Source: Saccharopolyspora pogona
Lineage (GTDB): Bacteria; Actinomycetota; Actinomycetes; Mycobacteriales; Pseudonocardiaceae
Direction of reading: 5' to 3'
Length of the DNA: 64,000 nt
Assembly (NCBI RefSeq): GCF_014697215.1
Contig: NZ_CP031143.1
Location: forward strand, 1 to 64,000
The notes beneath the pieces are model-generated. The model did not search any database and had not been told where the DNA came from. It saw only the letters and a program-made list of their open reading frames with translations. Numbering within the stretch: position 1 is the stretch's first letter; each line of letters opens with the position of its first letter. Positions 23,557 through 31,862 of this stretch are shown piece after piece. The translations under genes and the position numbers were made by a program.

Positions 23557-24626
23557 CCGCCACCCTCAACCAGGTCAACCAGACCGCCGAGCCCCGCCCC
23601 GAACACGCCCAGCAGATCCTGCCCCCAGCCGCCGACGACTGGCACGACATGATCGCCCATCACCGCGACTGGCTCGCCACCCGCCGCACCGGCATCGGCA
23701 GCAGCGACGCGTCCACCCTCGTCGGGCTCAACCGCTACCGGTCCCGCTACGAACTGTGGCTCGACAAAACCGGGCAGCTCCCTATCGTCCTGGAGACGCC
23801 CTCCGAATCCGCCGAGATGGGAACCCTGCTCGAACCCATCGTGCGTGACCGGTTCGCCCGCATCCACCAGCTCACCATCACCCCAGCCGGAACGTGGCGA
23901 TCGACCCGATGGCCGTGGATGCTCGCAAACCCGGACGGGTTCTGCTCGGACGGCGCCGGATACGAGGGCAAGACCACCTCGGCGTGGTTGGCGCACGAGT
24001 GGGACGACGAGCAGGTCCCCGACCACGCCGAACTTCAGGCCCAGTGGTGCATGGCCGTCACCGGATTCAGCCGGTGGCACGTGGCGGTTTGCATCGGCGG
24101 GCAGCGCAACGAGTACCGCCTGGTCGAGCGCGACGAGGAGCTGATCTCCCAGCTCGTCGAGATCAGCGGCCGGTTCTGGCGCGAGCACGTCGAAACCGGT
24201 GAAGCGCCCGCGCTCGACGGATCCGCCAGCGTCGAGGCGTTCCTGGCCGCCCACTTCCCCACCGCCACCGACACCGCGGTCACCGTCGACGACGGGCTCG
24301 CTGACGACATGGTGCGAGCCAAGGCCAAGACCGCCCAAGCGCTCAAGGACGCCACCGCCGACCACGACGAAATCAAGAACCGCGTACGCGGCCTGATCGG
24401 CAACAACGAGCGCCTCGACACCCCCAGCGGCCGAACCATCGCCACCTGGAAACACATCAACAAGCTCAACACCAAGCGCCTCGCCGCCGAACACCCCGAG
24501 CTTGTCACGGCCTACACGCGCGAAGTCATCCGCGCAGAGCTGGACGTGGACGCGCTCAAGGCCGAGCACCCCGACATCTGGGCCGCGTACCGCACCCGGC
24601 AGCTGCGATTCACCACCGGCGACTGA
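23553..24626 (+). CDS. YqaJ-type exonuclease (RecE/lambda-exo family)
   Basis: 357 residues. Contains the YqaJ pattern: RRTGIGSSDAS, GLNRYRSRYELWLDKTG, MGTLLEPIV, ANPDGF and YEGKTT (the last two give the D and E-x-K metal-binding residues). This family digests one strand from double-strand ends. RecT follows directly, giving a two-part annealing recombination system used in phage replication and repair. A partial start-linked motif (CATCAACCAGCGGAG) precedes the start. Confidence 0.92.
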   Translation: MTATLNQVNQTAEPRPEHAQQILPPAADDWHDMIAHHRDWLATRRTGIGSSDASTLVGLNRYRSRYELWLDKTGQLPIVLETPSESAEMGTLLEPIVRDRFARIHQLTITPAGTWRSTRWPWMLANPDGFCSDGAGYEGKTTSAWLAHEWDDEQVPDHAELQAQWCMAVTGFSRWHVAVCIGGQRNEYRLVERDEELISQLVEISGRFWREHVETGEAPALDGSASVEAFLAAHFPTATDTAVTVDDGLADDMVRAKAKTAQALKDATADHDEIKNRVRGLIGNNERLDTPSGRTIATWKHINKLNTKRLAAEHPELVTAYTREVIRAELDVDALKAEHPDIWAAYRTRQLRFTTGD

Positions 24627-24631
24627 CCAAT

Positions 24632-24644
24632 CCACCAACCACAG
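24632..24644 (+). promoter_or_regulatory. Start-linked motif (for 24660)
   Basis: CCACCAACCACAG, followed by CAAGGAG. Confidence 0.75.
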
Positions 24645-24659
24645 CAAGGAGAACGGCCG

Positions 24660-25529
24660 ATGGGTAACGACCTCACCCGCCGAGTCAAGGAAGCCAACCC
24701 CGCCACCAACAGCGGAAACCAGCCCGCCCAGCAGAACGGCGGCGGCACGCTCGCTGACCAGATCCGCGCGATGCAGCCGCAGTTCCAGATGGCCATGCCC
24801 AAGGGCGCCGAGGCAGCGCAGCTCATCCGTGACGCAATGACCTGCCTGCGCACCACTCCCGCCCTCGCCCGGTGCGACGCCGCCAGCGTGCTCGGGGGGC
24901 TGATGACCTGCGCCCAGCTCGGCCTGCGGCCTGGGGTACTCGGCCACGCGTGGCTGATCCCGTTCGGCCGCCAGGCGCAGCTCGTCATCGGCTATCAGGG
25001 ACTTGTCGAACTGGCGCACCGGTCCGGGCAGATCAAGTCACTGCAGGCCCGCACCGTCTACGAGAACGACACGTTCGACGTCGACTACGGCCTGGCGGAC
25101 TCCCTGATCCACAAGCCCGCGATGACCGGCCCGAAGGGAAAACCGGTCGCCTACTACGCGTTCGCCAAGTTCGTCACGGGCGGGCACGCCTTCGTCGTCA
25201 TGTCGTACGACGAGATGGAGACGTACCGCGACCAGAACGCGAAGTCCAAGACTGGCCCGTGGAAGGACCACTTCGAGGGTATGGCGCACAAGACGTGCGT
25301 GCGGCAGCTGGCCAAGTGGATGCCGCGCAGCACGGAGTTCGCGACCGCGATCGAGGCCGACAACACCGTGCGCGTGGACACAAGCGTGAATCCGGACGCC
25401 GCTCTCCATGGCCAGCACCCCGACGTCATCGACGGCGAGATCGAGCCCGACGAAACCACCACGCCGGATACCGGCGATCAGGGCCTCCGGCCCGATGACC
25501 CGGACTTGACCGCGCACCAGCAGAAGTGA
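24660..25529 (+). CDS. recT: RecT-family single-strand annealing protein
   Basis: 289 residues. The RecT core is clear: CDAASVLGGLMTCAQLGLRP, AWLIPFGRQAQLVIGYQGLV, ELAHRSGQI and MAHKTCVRQLAKWMP. It binds single strands left by the YqaJ exonuclease and anneals them to a partner. The C-terminal 60 residues are acidic and disordered, typical of the family. One of the firmest calls in the window. Confidence 0.95.
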   Translation: MGNDLTRRVKEANPATNSGNQPAQQNGGGTLADQIRAMQPQFQMAMPKGAEAAQLIRDAMTCLRTTPALARCDAASVLGGLMTCAQLGLRPGVLGHAWLIPFGRQAQLVIGYQGLVELAHRSGQIKSLQARTVYENDTFDVDYGLADSLIHKPAMTGPKGKPVAYYAFAKFVTGGHAFVVMSYDEMETYRDQNAKSKTGPWKDHFEGMAHKTCVRQLAKWMPRSTEFATAIEADNTVRVDTSVNPDAALHGQHPDVIDGEIEPDETTTPDTGDQGLRPDDPDLTAHQQK

Positions 25530-25545
25530 GCAGGAGCGCAGACCA

Positions 25546-25878
25546 ATGACCGCGATGTTGGACAGGCCCGCCCCCGCGGCGGGCCTTCCCGTCCTCCCAG
25601 ACCTCGACGATCTTGACATCGAGTTATTCGACCTCCGGCCGCCCGTGGACGAGGAAGTGGTGACCCGCATCCTCGCCCGAGCCGCCGGCTGTTGGACGCC
25701 ACCGATCCCGAAACCCAACGGCGAGGAGCGCATTGCCGTCGCCCGGCACTACGTCAACCGCGGGCAGGGCACCAGCGCCATCGCCCGGGCGCTGCACACC
25801 AACGGCACCATCGCCCGCCGACTCGCCGAAACCGCACGTCTCGACCAGATCCTTGACGAAATCGAGGACCGATTATGA
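25546..25878 (+). CDS. HTH protein of replication operon
   Basis: 110 residues (MTAMLDRPAPAAGLPVLPDL). Residues 60-100 look like a helix-turn-helix (GEERIAVARHYVNRGQGTSA, IARALHTN). The start lies just after RecT, and its stop overlaps the next start. Possibly a regulator or a small DNA-binding replication factor. Confidence 0.65.
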   Translation: MTAMLDRPAPAAGLPVLPDLDDLDIELFDLRPPVDEEVVTRILARAAGCWTPPIPKPNGEERIAVARHYVNRGQGTSAIARALHTNGTIARRLAETARLDQILDEIEDRL

Positions 25879-26162
25879 ACGCGCACCCAACACACCGAGC
25901 GCTGAAAGACGCACCTGAACAGATCGTGCAGCCATGTTCCTCGGTGTCGCTGTGGAGCGCGTGTTGCCGCGGCGAGATGCCCGCCGAAGCGCTTCTCCGA
26001 CGCGACCGCGAAGACCTCGTTTGGCAGCTGCACCAACGCGGCTGGACCGACACCGAGATCGCCACGCACTGCCGCATGACCACGTACACCACCGGCCGGA
26101 TCCTCGACCGGCTCGGTCTGGAACCCAACGAGCACAGGAGGTCAGCCGATGCCGCTGCATGA
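25875..26162 (+). CDS. HTH protein of replication operon
   Basis: 95 residues (MNAHPTHRALKDAPEQIVQP). The C-terminal 50 residues (LHQRGWTDTEIATHCRMTTY, TTGRILDRLG) form a helix-turn-helix. Together with the previous gene it looks like a pair of small DNA-binding proteins. It carries the ribosome site of the next micro-ORF near its end. Confidence 0.65.
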   Translation: MNAHPTHRALKDAPEQIVQPCSSVSLWSACCRGEMPAEALLRRDREDLVWQLHQRGWTDTEIATHCRMTTYTTGRILDRLGLEPNEHRRSADAAA

Positions 26163-26214
26163 CCTCACCTGCACCCCAGACCGGCCGATGCCCGTGACCA
26201 ACCCCAAGGACTGA
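26149..26214 (+). CDS. Leader micropeptide with strong ribosome site
   Basis: 21 residues (MPLHDLTCTPDRPMPVTNPK). Its ATG has a perfect AGGAGG about nine bases upstream, inside the previous gene, and its stop is two bases before the next start. It may be a coupling leader rather than a functional peptide. Confidence 0.5.
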   Translation: MPLHDLTCTPDRPMPVTNPKD

Positions 26215-26216
26215 CC

Positions 26217-27188
26217 ATGTGGTTCTTCGTTGACGACCAGCTCGCGGACAACCGCAAGGTGCGTAAGGCCGGAACCGCGGCAATAGGGCTGTGGGTGCGG
26301 TGCGGTGCGTGGGCTGCTGGCAACCTCACCGACGGGTTTGTGCCTGCCGATATTGCCGCCCGGTACGGCACCCCTCGGCAGGCGCAGAAGCTCGTCGATG
26401 CCGGGCTGTGGGAACGCGCCGAGCGTGACGGGGAGACCGGCTACCAGTTCCACGACTGGACCGACTACCAGAAGACCCGCGAGCAAGTTCGGGCGCGCCG
26501 GGAGGCCGACGTCAAGCGGCAGCAGCGCAGTCGTCAACGAGCCAACACTGAACGCGAAACCCCGAAAACCGCCCCCCAAAGTGGGGGTGCGGTTTGGGGG
26601 GTAAACGAGCACCAGTCGAACGACCGTACTGAAAGCCAGTTTTCAGAGAAAACGCAGGTCAGCGAGGACTGTCACGGTGTGACTCACAGCGTGAGTAACG
26701 GGTGCCCCCTCCCCTCCCCTCCTGTAGTTCCTAACGGAACTACAACCACCACCACGCGCGTACGCGCGCGAGACGTCGACCTGAAAGAACTCTCGAACAC
26801 CGCGCACGTTCCGAAAGCCCACCAGATCGTCGAGGCATGGAACACCAGTCACGGCCGCACCTACCCCACCCGAACGATCCGCGATCTGGCCAAACAAGTT
26901 GACATCATGCTCGCCGACCGCGGCCAACCCGAGATCATCACCGCAGCTCTGGAGCTGTGGCACCAGAAACCTGACGCAGCCCCCGGATTCCTGCCGTACC
27001 TGTACACCACCGCGCTGCGCACCGAAGCCGCCAAGACCGCGCCGGCCGCAGCACCCGCAGGGCCGAGCAAGGCCGACGCATACCGGGCGCTCGCCGAAGA
27101 AATGCGCCGCGAAGAAGTGGCAGCCCAACACGCGCTCGGTGCCCGTCGTGGCCCGATCGGCATCGTCATCGATGGAGAGCCGGCATGA
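26217..27188 (+). CDS. DnaD-like replication initiator / helicase loader
   Basis: 323 residues. The N-terminal winged helix (MWFFVDDQLADNRKVRKAGT, AAIGLWVRCGAW) is the pattern of phage replication proteins that bind the origin. The middle is basic and disordered, with a CT-rich stretch at the DNA level (26706-26725). The C-terminal part (VEAWNTSHGRTYPTRTIRD, then AAPGFLPYLYTTALRTEAAK) resembles the DnaD-like domain that recruits helicase. With the next gene it would load the host helicase on phage DNA. No phage helicase or polymerase gene is visible, so host enzymes are likely used. Confidence 0.8.
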   Translation: MWFFVDDQLADNRKVRKAGTAAIGLWVRCGAWAAGNLTDGFVPADIAARYGTPRQAQKLVDAGLWERAERDGETGYQFHDWTDYQKTREQVRARREADVKRQQRSRQRANTERETPKTAPQSGGAVWGVNEHQSNDRTESQFSEKTQVSEDCHGVTHSVSNGCPLPSPPVVPNGTTTTTTRVRARDVDLKELSNTAHVPKAHQIVEAWNTSHGRTYPTRTIRDLAKQVDIMLADRGQPEIITAALELWHQKPDAAPGFLPYLYTTALRTEAAKTAPAAAPAGPSKADAYRALAEEMRREEVAAQHALGARRGPIGIVIDGEPA

Positions 27189-27766
27189 CACCCGCTGAAG
27201 TCTTGGAAATGTTCGCGGAGGTCTCCAACATCGATCCCCGCGTCCCTGCTGCGCCGACCCGGGAGATCGCCACCGCCTGGGCGCGGTTGCTTGACGACGT
27301 GCCGCTGGCGGTCGCGCAGGACGCGGTGCGGGACTACTACCGGTCGGCCCGTTACGCCAAGACGCACGACCGGATCAGCACCGGCGACATCGTCCAGTTC
27401 TGGGAGTCCATCTGCGACGAGGCTCGCGCGGAGAATCGCCGGCGCATGGAACTGGTGGCGATCCAGGAAGGCCTCGACGGGCGTGCGGCGATCGAGGCGG
27501 CGAAGCACAAGCCGATCCGGCGTTTCGCCGACCAGTTCGCGGTCGAGCAGGCGCGGAAGCGTGCGCGGCGGGATGGGCTCGATCCGGACGAGGTTGCGCG
27601 GGAGGTGTCGCGGTCGCGGCAGGCGTGGCGTGAGGTGCCGTGTTCGTACTGCGGGGCTGCGGTTCGGCAGCCGTGCACGGTGCCGGGAACGCAGCGGGAG
27701 TTGCGGAAGTCGCCGGCGCATCCGGTGCGGATGCAGGCTGCGGCGGCACTGCGGGAATCGGCTTGA
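27185..27766 (+). CDS. Helicase-loader-like protein with zinc ribbon
   Basis: 193 residues. N-terminal helical domain (TREIATAWARLLDDVPLAVA, QDAVRDYYRS) typical of proteins following the DnaD-like gene in actinophages. C-terminal CSYCGAAVRQPC is a zinc knuckle. Probably works with the initiator at 26217. The operon ends here; a new promoter follows at 27930. Confidence 0.7.
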   Translation: MTPAEVLEMFAEVSNIDPRVPAAPTREIATAWARLLDDVPLAVAQDAVRDYYRSARYAKTHDRISTGDIVQFWESICDEARAENRRRMELVAIQEGLDGRAAIEAAKHKPIRRFADQFAVEQARKRARRDGLDPDEVAREVSRSRQAWREVPCSYCGAAVRQPCTVPGTQRELRKSPAHPVRMQAAAALRESA

Positions 27767-27929
27767 TTTTCGGCCTTATTTGGCCTGTGTCGTTTCGGGA
27801 GTGCCTGCGGTCGCAGGCAAGGGGTTTCGGCGGTGTGCGTGGATCTGGGGGGCCGGGAACCGGGTCGTGTGTATGAGTCGCCATCCGGGTGATGTGCGGT
27901 TGAGGCGAGAAATCAGGTCGGCAAACCCA

Positions 27930-27965
27930 TTGACTCGTGTACGTTTGTGTACGTAAGTTGTAGGC
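27930..27965 (+). promoter_or_regulatory. Promoter with two GTGTACG operator sites
   Basis: TTGACT, 18-base spacer holding GTGTACG at 27937-27943 and 27947-27953, then TAAGTT. Identical geometry to 22325-22360, so the same regulator probably controls both. Confidence 0.75.
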
Positions 27966-27972
27966 ATCGCCT

Positions 27973-27986
27973 CCACCAACCACAGG
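27973..27986 (+). promoter_or_regulatory. Start-linked motif (for 27995)
   Basis: CCACCAACCACAGG, overlapping AGGAG; lies in the 5' leader of the promoter above. Confidence 0.75.
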
Positions 27987-27994
27987 AGACCCAG

Positions 27995-28429
27995 ATGACC
28001 AAGCACAAGCCGAAGCTCACCGAAACCCTCGCCGCACTCACCAGCCACTACGCCAACCACCCGGAACTGCCCGCCTGGCACTCCATCAACGTCGACGAGG
28101 ACGGCGTGATCCGCGTCCACCTCACCGTCGAAGACCTGCGACCCGCCTCCAGCGCCGTGATCACCTGGACCGACACCCTCACCAACCCCGAGGTGCTGGT
28201 GAAGCGCTACAAGGGCGGGTGGGCCGCACTCGTCTACGACCAGGTCGAGGTGTCCGGCGACATCAACGGCCAGCGCATCACGGTTCACCGCGGTGTTCCT
28301 GGATTCGCCGACTACATCGACGCACCGCGCATCGACACCATCGGAGAGGCCGTCTTCGTCCAGGCCACCGTCGACCAGCTGCGCGCCTTCCACGCCTCCG
28401 GACTCGACGAGTTCGAGGTGGCGGCGTGA
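27995..28429 (+). CDS. Unknown protein
   Basis: 144 residues (MTKHKPKLTETLAALTSHYA), alpha/beta, no recognised domain. It is the first gene of the operon driven by the GTGTACG promoter and overlaps the next start by one base (TGATG). Confidence 0.7.
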   Translation: MTKHKPKLTETLAALTSHYANHPELPAWHSINVDEDGVIRVHLTVEDLRPASSAVITWTDTLTNPEVLVKRYKGGWAALVYDQVEVSGDINGQRITVHRGVPGFADYIDAPRIDTIGEAVFVQATVDQLRAFHASGLDEFEVAA

Positions 28430-28701
28430 TGAACCGCGGCACCCGCGACCAGGTCATCAACCCCGGCCACGAACTCGAAACCCTGTCGACCACGATCACC
28501 AGATACGGGATCACCGTCGATGACATCCGGGCACGCCTCGAACAGCTCGGCAACGACGACCCCGAGGCCGGGCACAGCATGATCGACGACCTCATGCGCG
28601 CCGCCCTGGTCGCCATCCGCGACGGCCACCCCAACCCCGCCGCGCTCGCTCGCGACGTTCTCGCCGTCGACGAAGCCGACTTTCCCCGCTGGTACGCGTG
28701 A
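28429..28701 (+). CDS. Small helical protein, unknown
   Basis: 90 residues (MNRGTRDQVINPGHELETLS), helical. Translationally coupled to the previous gene. A hairpin follows its stop. Confidence 0.65.
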   Translation: MNRGTRDQVINPGHELETLSTTITRYGITVDDIRARLEQLGNDDPEAGHSMIDDLMRAALVAIRDGHPNPAALARDVLAVDEADFPRWYA

Positions 28702-28730
28702 CCGCCGCAACCAACGACTGAAAACCCGCA

Positions 28731-28767
28731 GGCGGGCCGGAAACACCTCCACAGCGACCGGCCCGCC
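28731..28767 (+). terminator. Hairpin between genes
   Basis: 10-base stem GGCGGGCCGG / CCGGCCCGCC with a 17-base loop, without a T run. It may weaken read-through into whiB. Confidence 0.5.
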
Positions 28768-28790
28768 CACTACTCCCGAGGGAGCTACCC

Positions 28791-29165
28791 GTGACCGTAC
28801 CGAAGAACTTCGAAATCCCCGACTTCCGGCAGTTGGGTGCGTGCCGAACCGAAGACCCCGACCTGTTTTTCCCAGTCGGCGACGCGTCCCGGAAGGGCTC
28901 GCAGCCGTGGCTGCAGGCGCAGGAAGCCAAGCAGGTCTGCGCGCAGTGCCCGGTTGCCGCGCAGTGCCTGAAGTGGGCCCTCGACCGCGGCGAGCCCTAC
29001 GGCGTGTGGGGCGGCATGACCGAGCAGGAACGCCACGCCGCCAAGAGCCGCAACAGCACGCGGAAGCCGGCGGTGGTGCAGGCAGAGGTCGAGGTGCCCG
29101 CACCCCGCCAGCACGACGACAACCAGCCCCAGCTCGAACTCCCGATGCAGGAGGTTGCGGCATGA
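28791..29165 (+). CDS. WhiB-family iron-sulfur regulator
   Basis: 124 residues from GTG 28791. The four cysteines of the cluster are C18, C50, C53 and C59 (GACRTEDPDLFFP and VCAQCPVAAQCL), followed by the GVWGG turn. This is the full Wbl pattern. Wbl proteins bind a [4Fe-4S] cluster and act with the host sigma factor; phage copies can change host gene expression or superinfection. The C-terminal 40 residues are extra and polar. Its stop overlaps the next start (ATGA). Confidence 0.93.
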   Translation: MTVPKNFEIPDFRQLGACRTEDPDLFFPVGDASRKGSQPWLQAQEAKQVCAQCPVAAQCLKWALDRGEPYGVWGGMTEQERHAAKSRNSTRKPAVVQAEVEVPAPRQHDDNQPQLELPMQEVAA

Positions 29166-30451
29166 GCACCGGAATTGAGTGGACCGACGAGACCTGGAAC
29201 CCGGTTACCGGGTGCACGAAGGTCTCCCCAGGCTGTGACAACTGCTACGCGCTGACCCTCGCCGAGCGGTTCCGGGGCACCCCCGGGCACTACTTCGAGA
29301 ACGGGTTCGACGTTCAGCTGCGCCCCGACAAGCTCATCGAGCCGCTGAAGTGGCGCAAGCCGCGCCGCATCTTTGTGAACTCAATGAGCGACCTGTTCCA
29401 CCAGGACGTTCCGGGGAGCTACATCGCCCAGGTCTGGGCCACCATGGCAGCCACCCCGCAGCACACCTACCAGGTGCTGACCAAGCGGCACGGCCGGATG
29501 CGTTCTCTGCTGTCCAACCCGTACTTCCGCAAGGACGTCATGGGCTGGCTGCGGCAGGACGGGCACCCGATCCCGGCCTGGCCGCTGCCGAACGTGTGGC
29601 TCGGCGTCAGCGTCGAGGACCAGAAGCGCGCTGACCGCCGCATCCCCGCCCTACTCGAAACCCCCGCCGCCGTCCGGTTCTTGAGTTGCGAACCGCTGCT
29701 GGGGCCCGTCGACCTCACGAAGTGGCTACCACCCATCTCCCCGATGGATCCGACAACCGCGCCGAAGTCGTGGAGTGACTGGACTTGGCCCGACTGGGTG
29801 CCACAGACGGTTCGCGACCAGATCGAAAGCTTCTGGGGGCCAAAATCGGCACGAACCCCGCAACAGTGGATGCGGGACATGCACGTGCAGGGTTCGCACC
29901 CGTTCGGTACCACCGTCACCAGCGGCGACGGATTCGGCCACAACCCGCCGCAGGTTACCGGCCGATGGGTGCACGCCTGGAACAACGTCGGTCGGCTGGT
30001 TCACGACGACGGCTCGTTCTCCTACACGTCGTTCTCGCAGCGCGCGATACGTGAACAGCGTCGCCTGAACTGGATCATCTGCGGCGGCGAGAGTGGCCCG
30101 AAGTCGAGGCCGATGCACCCCGACTGGGCCCGCAACCTGCGCGACCAGTGCCTGCAGGCCAACGTGCCGTTTTTCTTCAAACAGTGGGGGAACTGGGCGC
30201 CGCCCGACCCCGAGCACGGGAACTCCGTTTTCGACTACGTCACCAACGACGACCGCGTCCAGGTCGTCAACGACCACGGTGTCCGGCTTGGTCGCCCCTG
30301 GCCCGGCTGGCGGGTGCAAGACGGTACACGCGACGCCGCCGTGATGCGCCGCTACGCCAAGCACGCCGCTGGCCGCCTGCTCGACGGCCGCACCTGGGAC
30401 CAGTACCCGCAGCAGCACGAATCCCGCGAAAAGAAGGGGAACATCGCGTGA
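29162..30451 (+). CDS. Phage Gp37/Gp68-family protein (DUF5131)
   Basis: 429 residues, ATG 29162. The N-terminus (GIEWTDETWNPVTGCTKVSP, then GCDNCYA) gives the three-cysteine site of this family, which resembles a radical-SAM-like barrel. Later motifs VWLGVSVEDQ, RFLSCEPLLGP, WIICGGESG and FFFKQWGNW are family marks. The chemical reaction is not established for the family. An insertion of about 110 residues (near 195-305) enlarges it. It is coupled to the methyltransferase, so a role in DNA modification is a reasonable guess. Confidence 0.85.
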   Translation: MSTGIEWTDETWNPVTGCTKVSPGCDNCYALTLAERFRGTPGHYFENGFDVQLRPDKLIEPLKWRKPRRIFVNSMSDLFHQDVPGSYIAQVWATMAATPQHTYQVLTKRHGRMRSLLSNPYFRKDVMGWLRQDGHPIPAWPLPNVWLGVSVEDQKRADRRIPALLETPAAVRFLSCEPLLGPVDLTKWLPPISPMDPTTAPKSWSDWTWPDWVPQTVRDQIESFWGPKSARTPQQWMRDMHVQGSHPFGTTVTSGDGFGHNPPQVTGRWVHAWNNVGRLVHDDGSFSYTSFSQRAIREQRRLNWIICGGESGPKSRPMHPDWARNLRDQCLQANVPFFFKQWGNWAPPDPEHGNSVFDYVTNDDRVQVVNDHGVRLGRPWPGWRVQDGTRDAAVMRRYAKHAAGRLLDGRTWDQYPQQHESREKKGNIA

Positions 30452-31824
30452 TCACCATCACCGATCTGTTCTGCGGGGCCGGCGGCTCGTCGCAGGGAGC
30501 ATCCGCGGTCGACGGCGTCGAGGTCCGTATGGCCGCCAACCATTGGCAGCTCGCGATCGACACCCACCAGACGAACTACCCCACCGTCGACCACGACTGC
30601 GCCGACATCAGCCAGGTTGACCCGCGCCGTTACCCGCGCACGAGCGTGCTTTGGGCCTCGCCGGAGTGCACGAACCACAGCGTGGCGAAGGGCGTCAAGC
30701 GGGCGCAGCCGACCCTGTGGGACAAGCCGGACCCGGCCGCCGAGCGCAGCAGGGCAACGATGTGGGACGTGGTGCGGTTCGCTGAACACCACCGCTACCA
30801 GGCGATCATCGTGGAGAACGTCGTTGACGCCGCACGGTGGGAACTCTGGTCGGCGTGGCTCACGGCGATGCAGGCACTCGGCTACGAGCACCGCACCGTG
30901 TTTCTGAACTCGATGCACGCCCCGGCGACGAAAGCCCCGCGCGCACCGCAGTCCCGTGACCGCCTGTACATCGTGTTTTGGCGCAAGGGAAACCCCGCGC
31001 CGGACGTCGAGCCGCACCCGCTGGCCTGGTGCCAGAAGTGTGACCGTGACGTGAACGCGGTGCAGTCGTGGAAGAACGGCAAGCGCTGGGGCCGCTACCG
31101 GGCCCAGTACGTCTACCGCTGCCCAACTCCGCGCTGCCACGAGGTCGTCGAGCCCTACGTCAGCCCCGCGGCATCGGCGATCGATTGGAGCCTGACCGGC
31201 GAGCGCATCGGTGACCGGGTGGTGCCGCTCAAGGACGCCACGATGCGCCGCATCAAGATCGGCCTGGAGAAATTCGCGACCATGCCGCAGCTCGTTCCGG
31301 CCGGCGGCACCTGGAACCTGTCGACCACGCCAATCGACCTGCCAATGAGGGCCCGCACCACTCGGGAAACCGAGGGGCTGCTGGTCCCGGTTGAAGGACG
31401 GGACGGCAAGTCGGCGGCACCGTCGTGGATGCCGCTGCGCACCCAAACCACTCGTAACGAGACAGCGCTGGTAATCCCGGACTACCTCCGACATGGGGTC
31501 GCGTTCGTCGCCGAGCTGCGCGGGGGAGGCTCCAACGCACGGAACGTGTCCGAACCGCTGGCCACTGTCACCGCGTCCGGCAATCACCACATGCTCGTGC
31601 GCGAGGTCATCCCCCCGCAGCCCGAACCCGCCCCGAAGATTCCAGCGATCGAGGACTGCACGTTCCGGATGCTCACGCCGGACGAGATCAAGCGCGCGAT
31701 GGCGTTCGGTGGCGATTACGCGCTGCTCGGAACCAAGCGGGAGCGCGTGAAGTTGCTGGGCAACGCGGTTACCCCGCCCGCCGCCGAATGGCTCGTGCGC
31801 GCTGTCCGCGACTCCCTCGTCTGA
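30448..31824 (+). CDS. DNA (cytosine-5) methyltransferase
   Basis: 458 residues from GTG 30448, overlapping the previous stop (GTGA). Motif I DLFCGAGGSS, motif IV with the catalytic cysteine C74 in ASPECTNHS, motif VI IIVENV, motif VIII QSRDRLYIVF and motif X LLGNAVTPPAAEWL are all in order. The target-recognition part holds a possible zinc site (CQKCD with RCPTPRC). No partner endonuclease is next to it, so it more likely protects phage DNA from host restriction. It follows the Gp37/Gp68 gene directly. Confidence 0.93.
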   Translation: MITITDLFCGAGGSSQGASAVDGVEVRMAANHWQLAIDTHQTNYPTVDHDCADISQVDPRRYPRTSVLWASPECTNHSVAKGVKRAQPTLWDKPDPAAERSRATMWDVVRFAEHHRYQAIIVENVVDAARWELWSAWLTAMQALGYEHRTVFLNSMHAPATKAPRAPQSRDRLYIVFWRKGNPAPDVEPHPLAWCQKCDRDVNAVQSWKNGKRWGRYRAQYVYRCPTPRCHEVVEPYVSPAASAIDWSLTGERIGDRVVPLKDATMRRIKIGLEKFATMPQLVPAGGTWNLSTTPIDLPMRARTTRETEGLLVPVEGRDGKSAAPSWMPLRTQTTRNETALVIPDYLRHGVAFVAELRGGGSNARNVSEPLATVTASGNHHMLVREVIPPQPEPAPKIPAIEDCTFRMLTPDEIKRAMAFGGDYALLGTKRERVKLLGNAVTPPAAEWLVRAVRDSLV

Positions 31825-31836
31825 CCGCTACTCCAA

Positions 31837-31849
31837 CCACCAACCACAC
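31837..31849 (+). promoter_or_regulatory. Start-linked motif (for 31863)
   Basis: CCACCAACCACAC, then GAGGAG before the ATG. Confidence 0.75.
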
Positions 31850-31862
31850 GAGGAGATCCGCC

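Larger units (their letters stand above)
27767..27994. other. Intergenic region with promoter
   Basis: 228 bases. Contains the promoter at 27930-27959 and the start-linked motif at 27973; the first 150 bases show nothing clear. Confidence 0.4.

Noticed and set aside
23532..25019. 495-codon minus-strand frame
   Set aside because: Opposite YqaJ and RecT genes, which are strongly supported.
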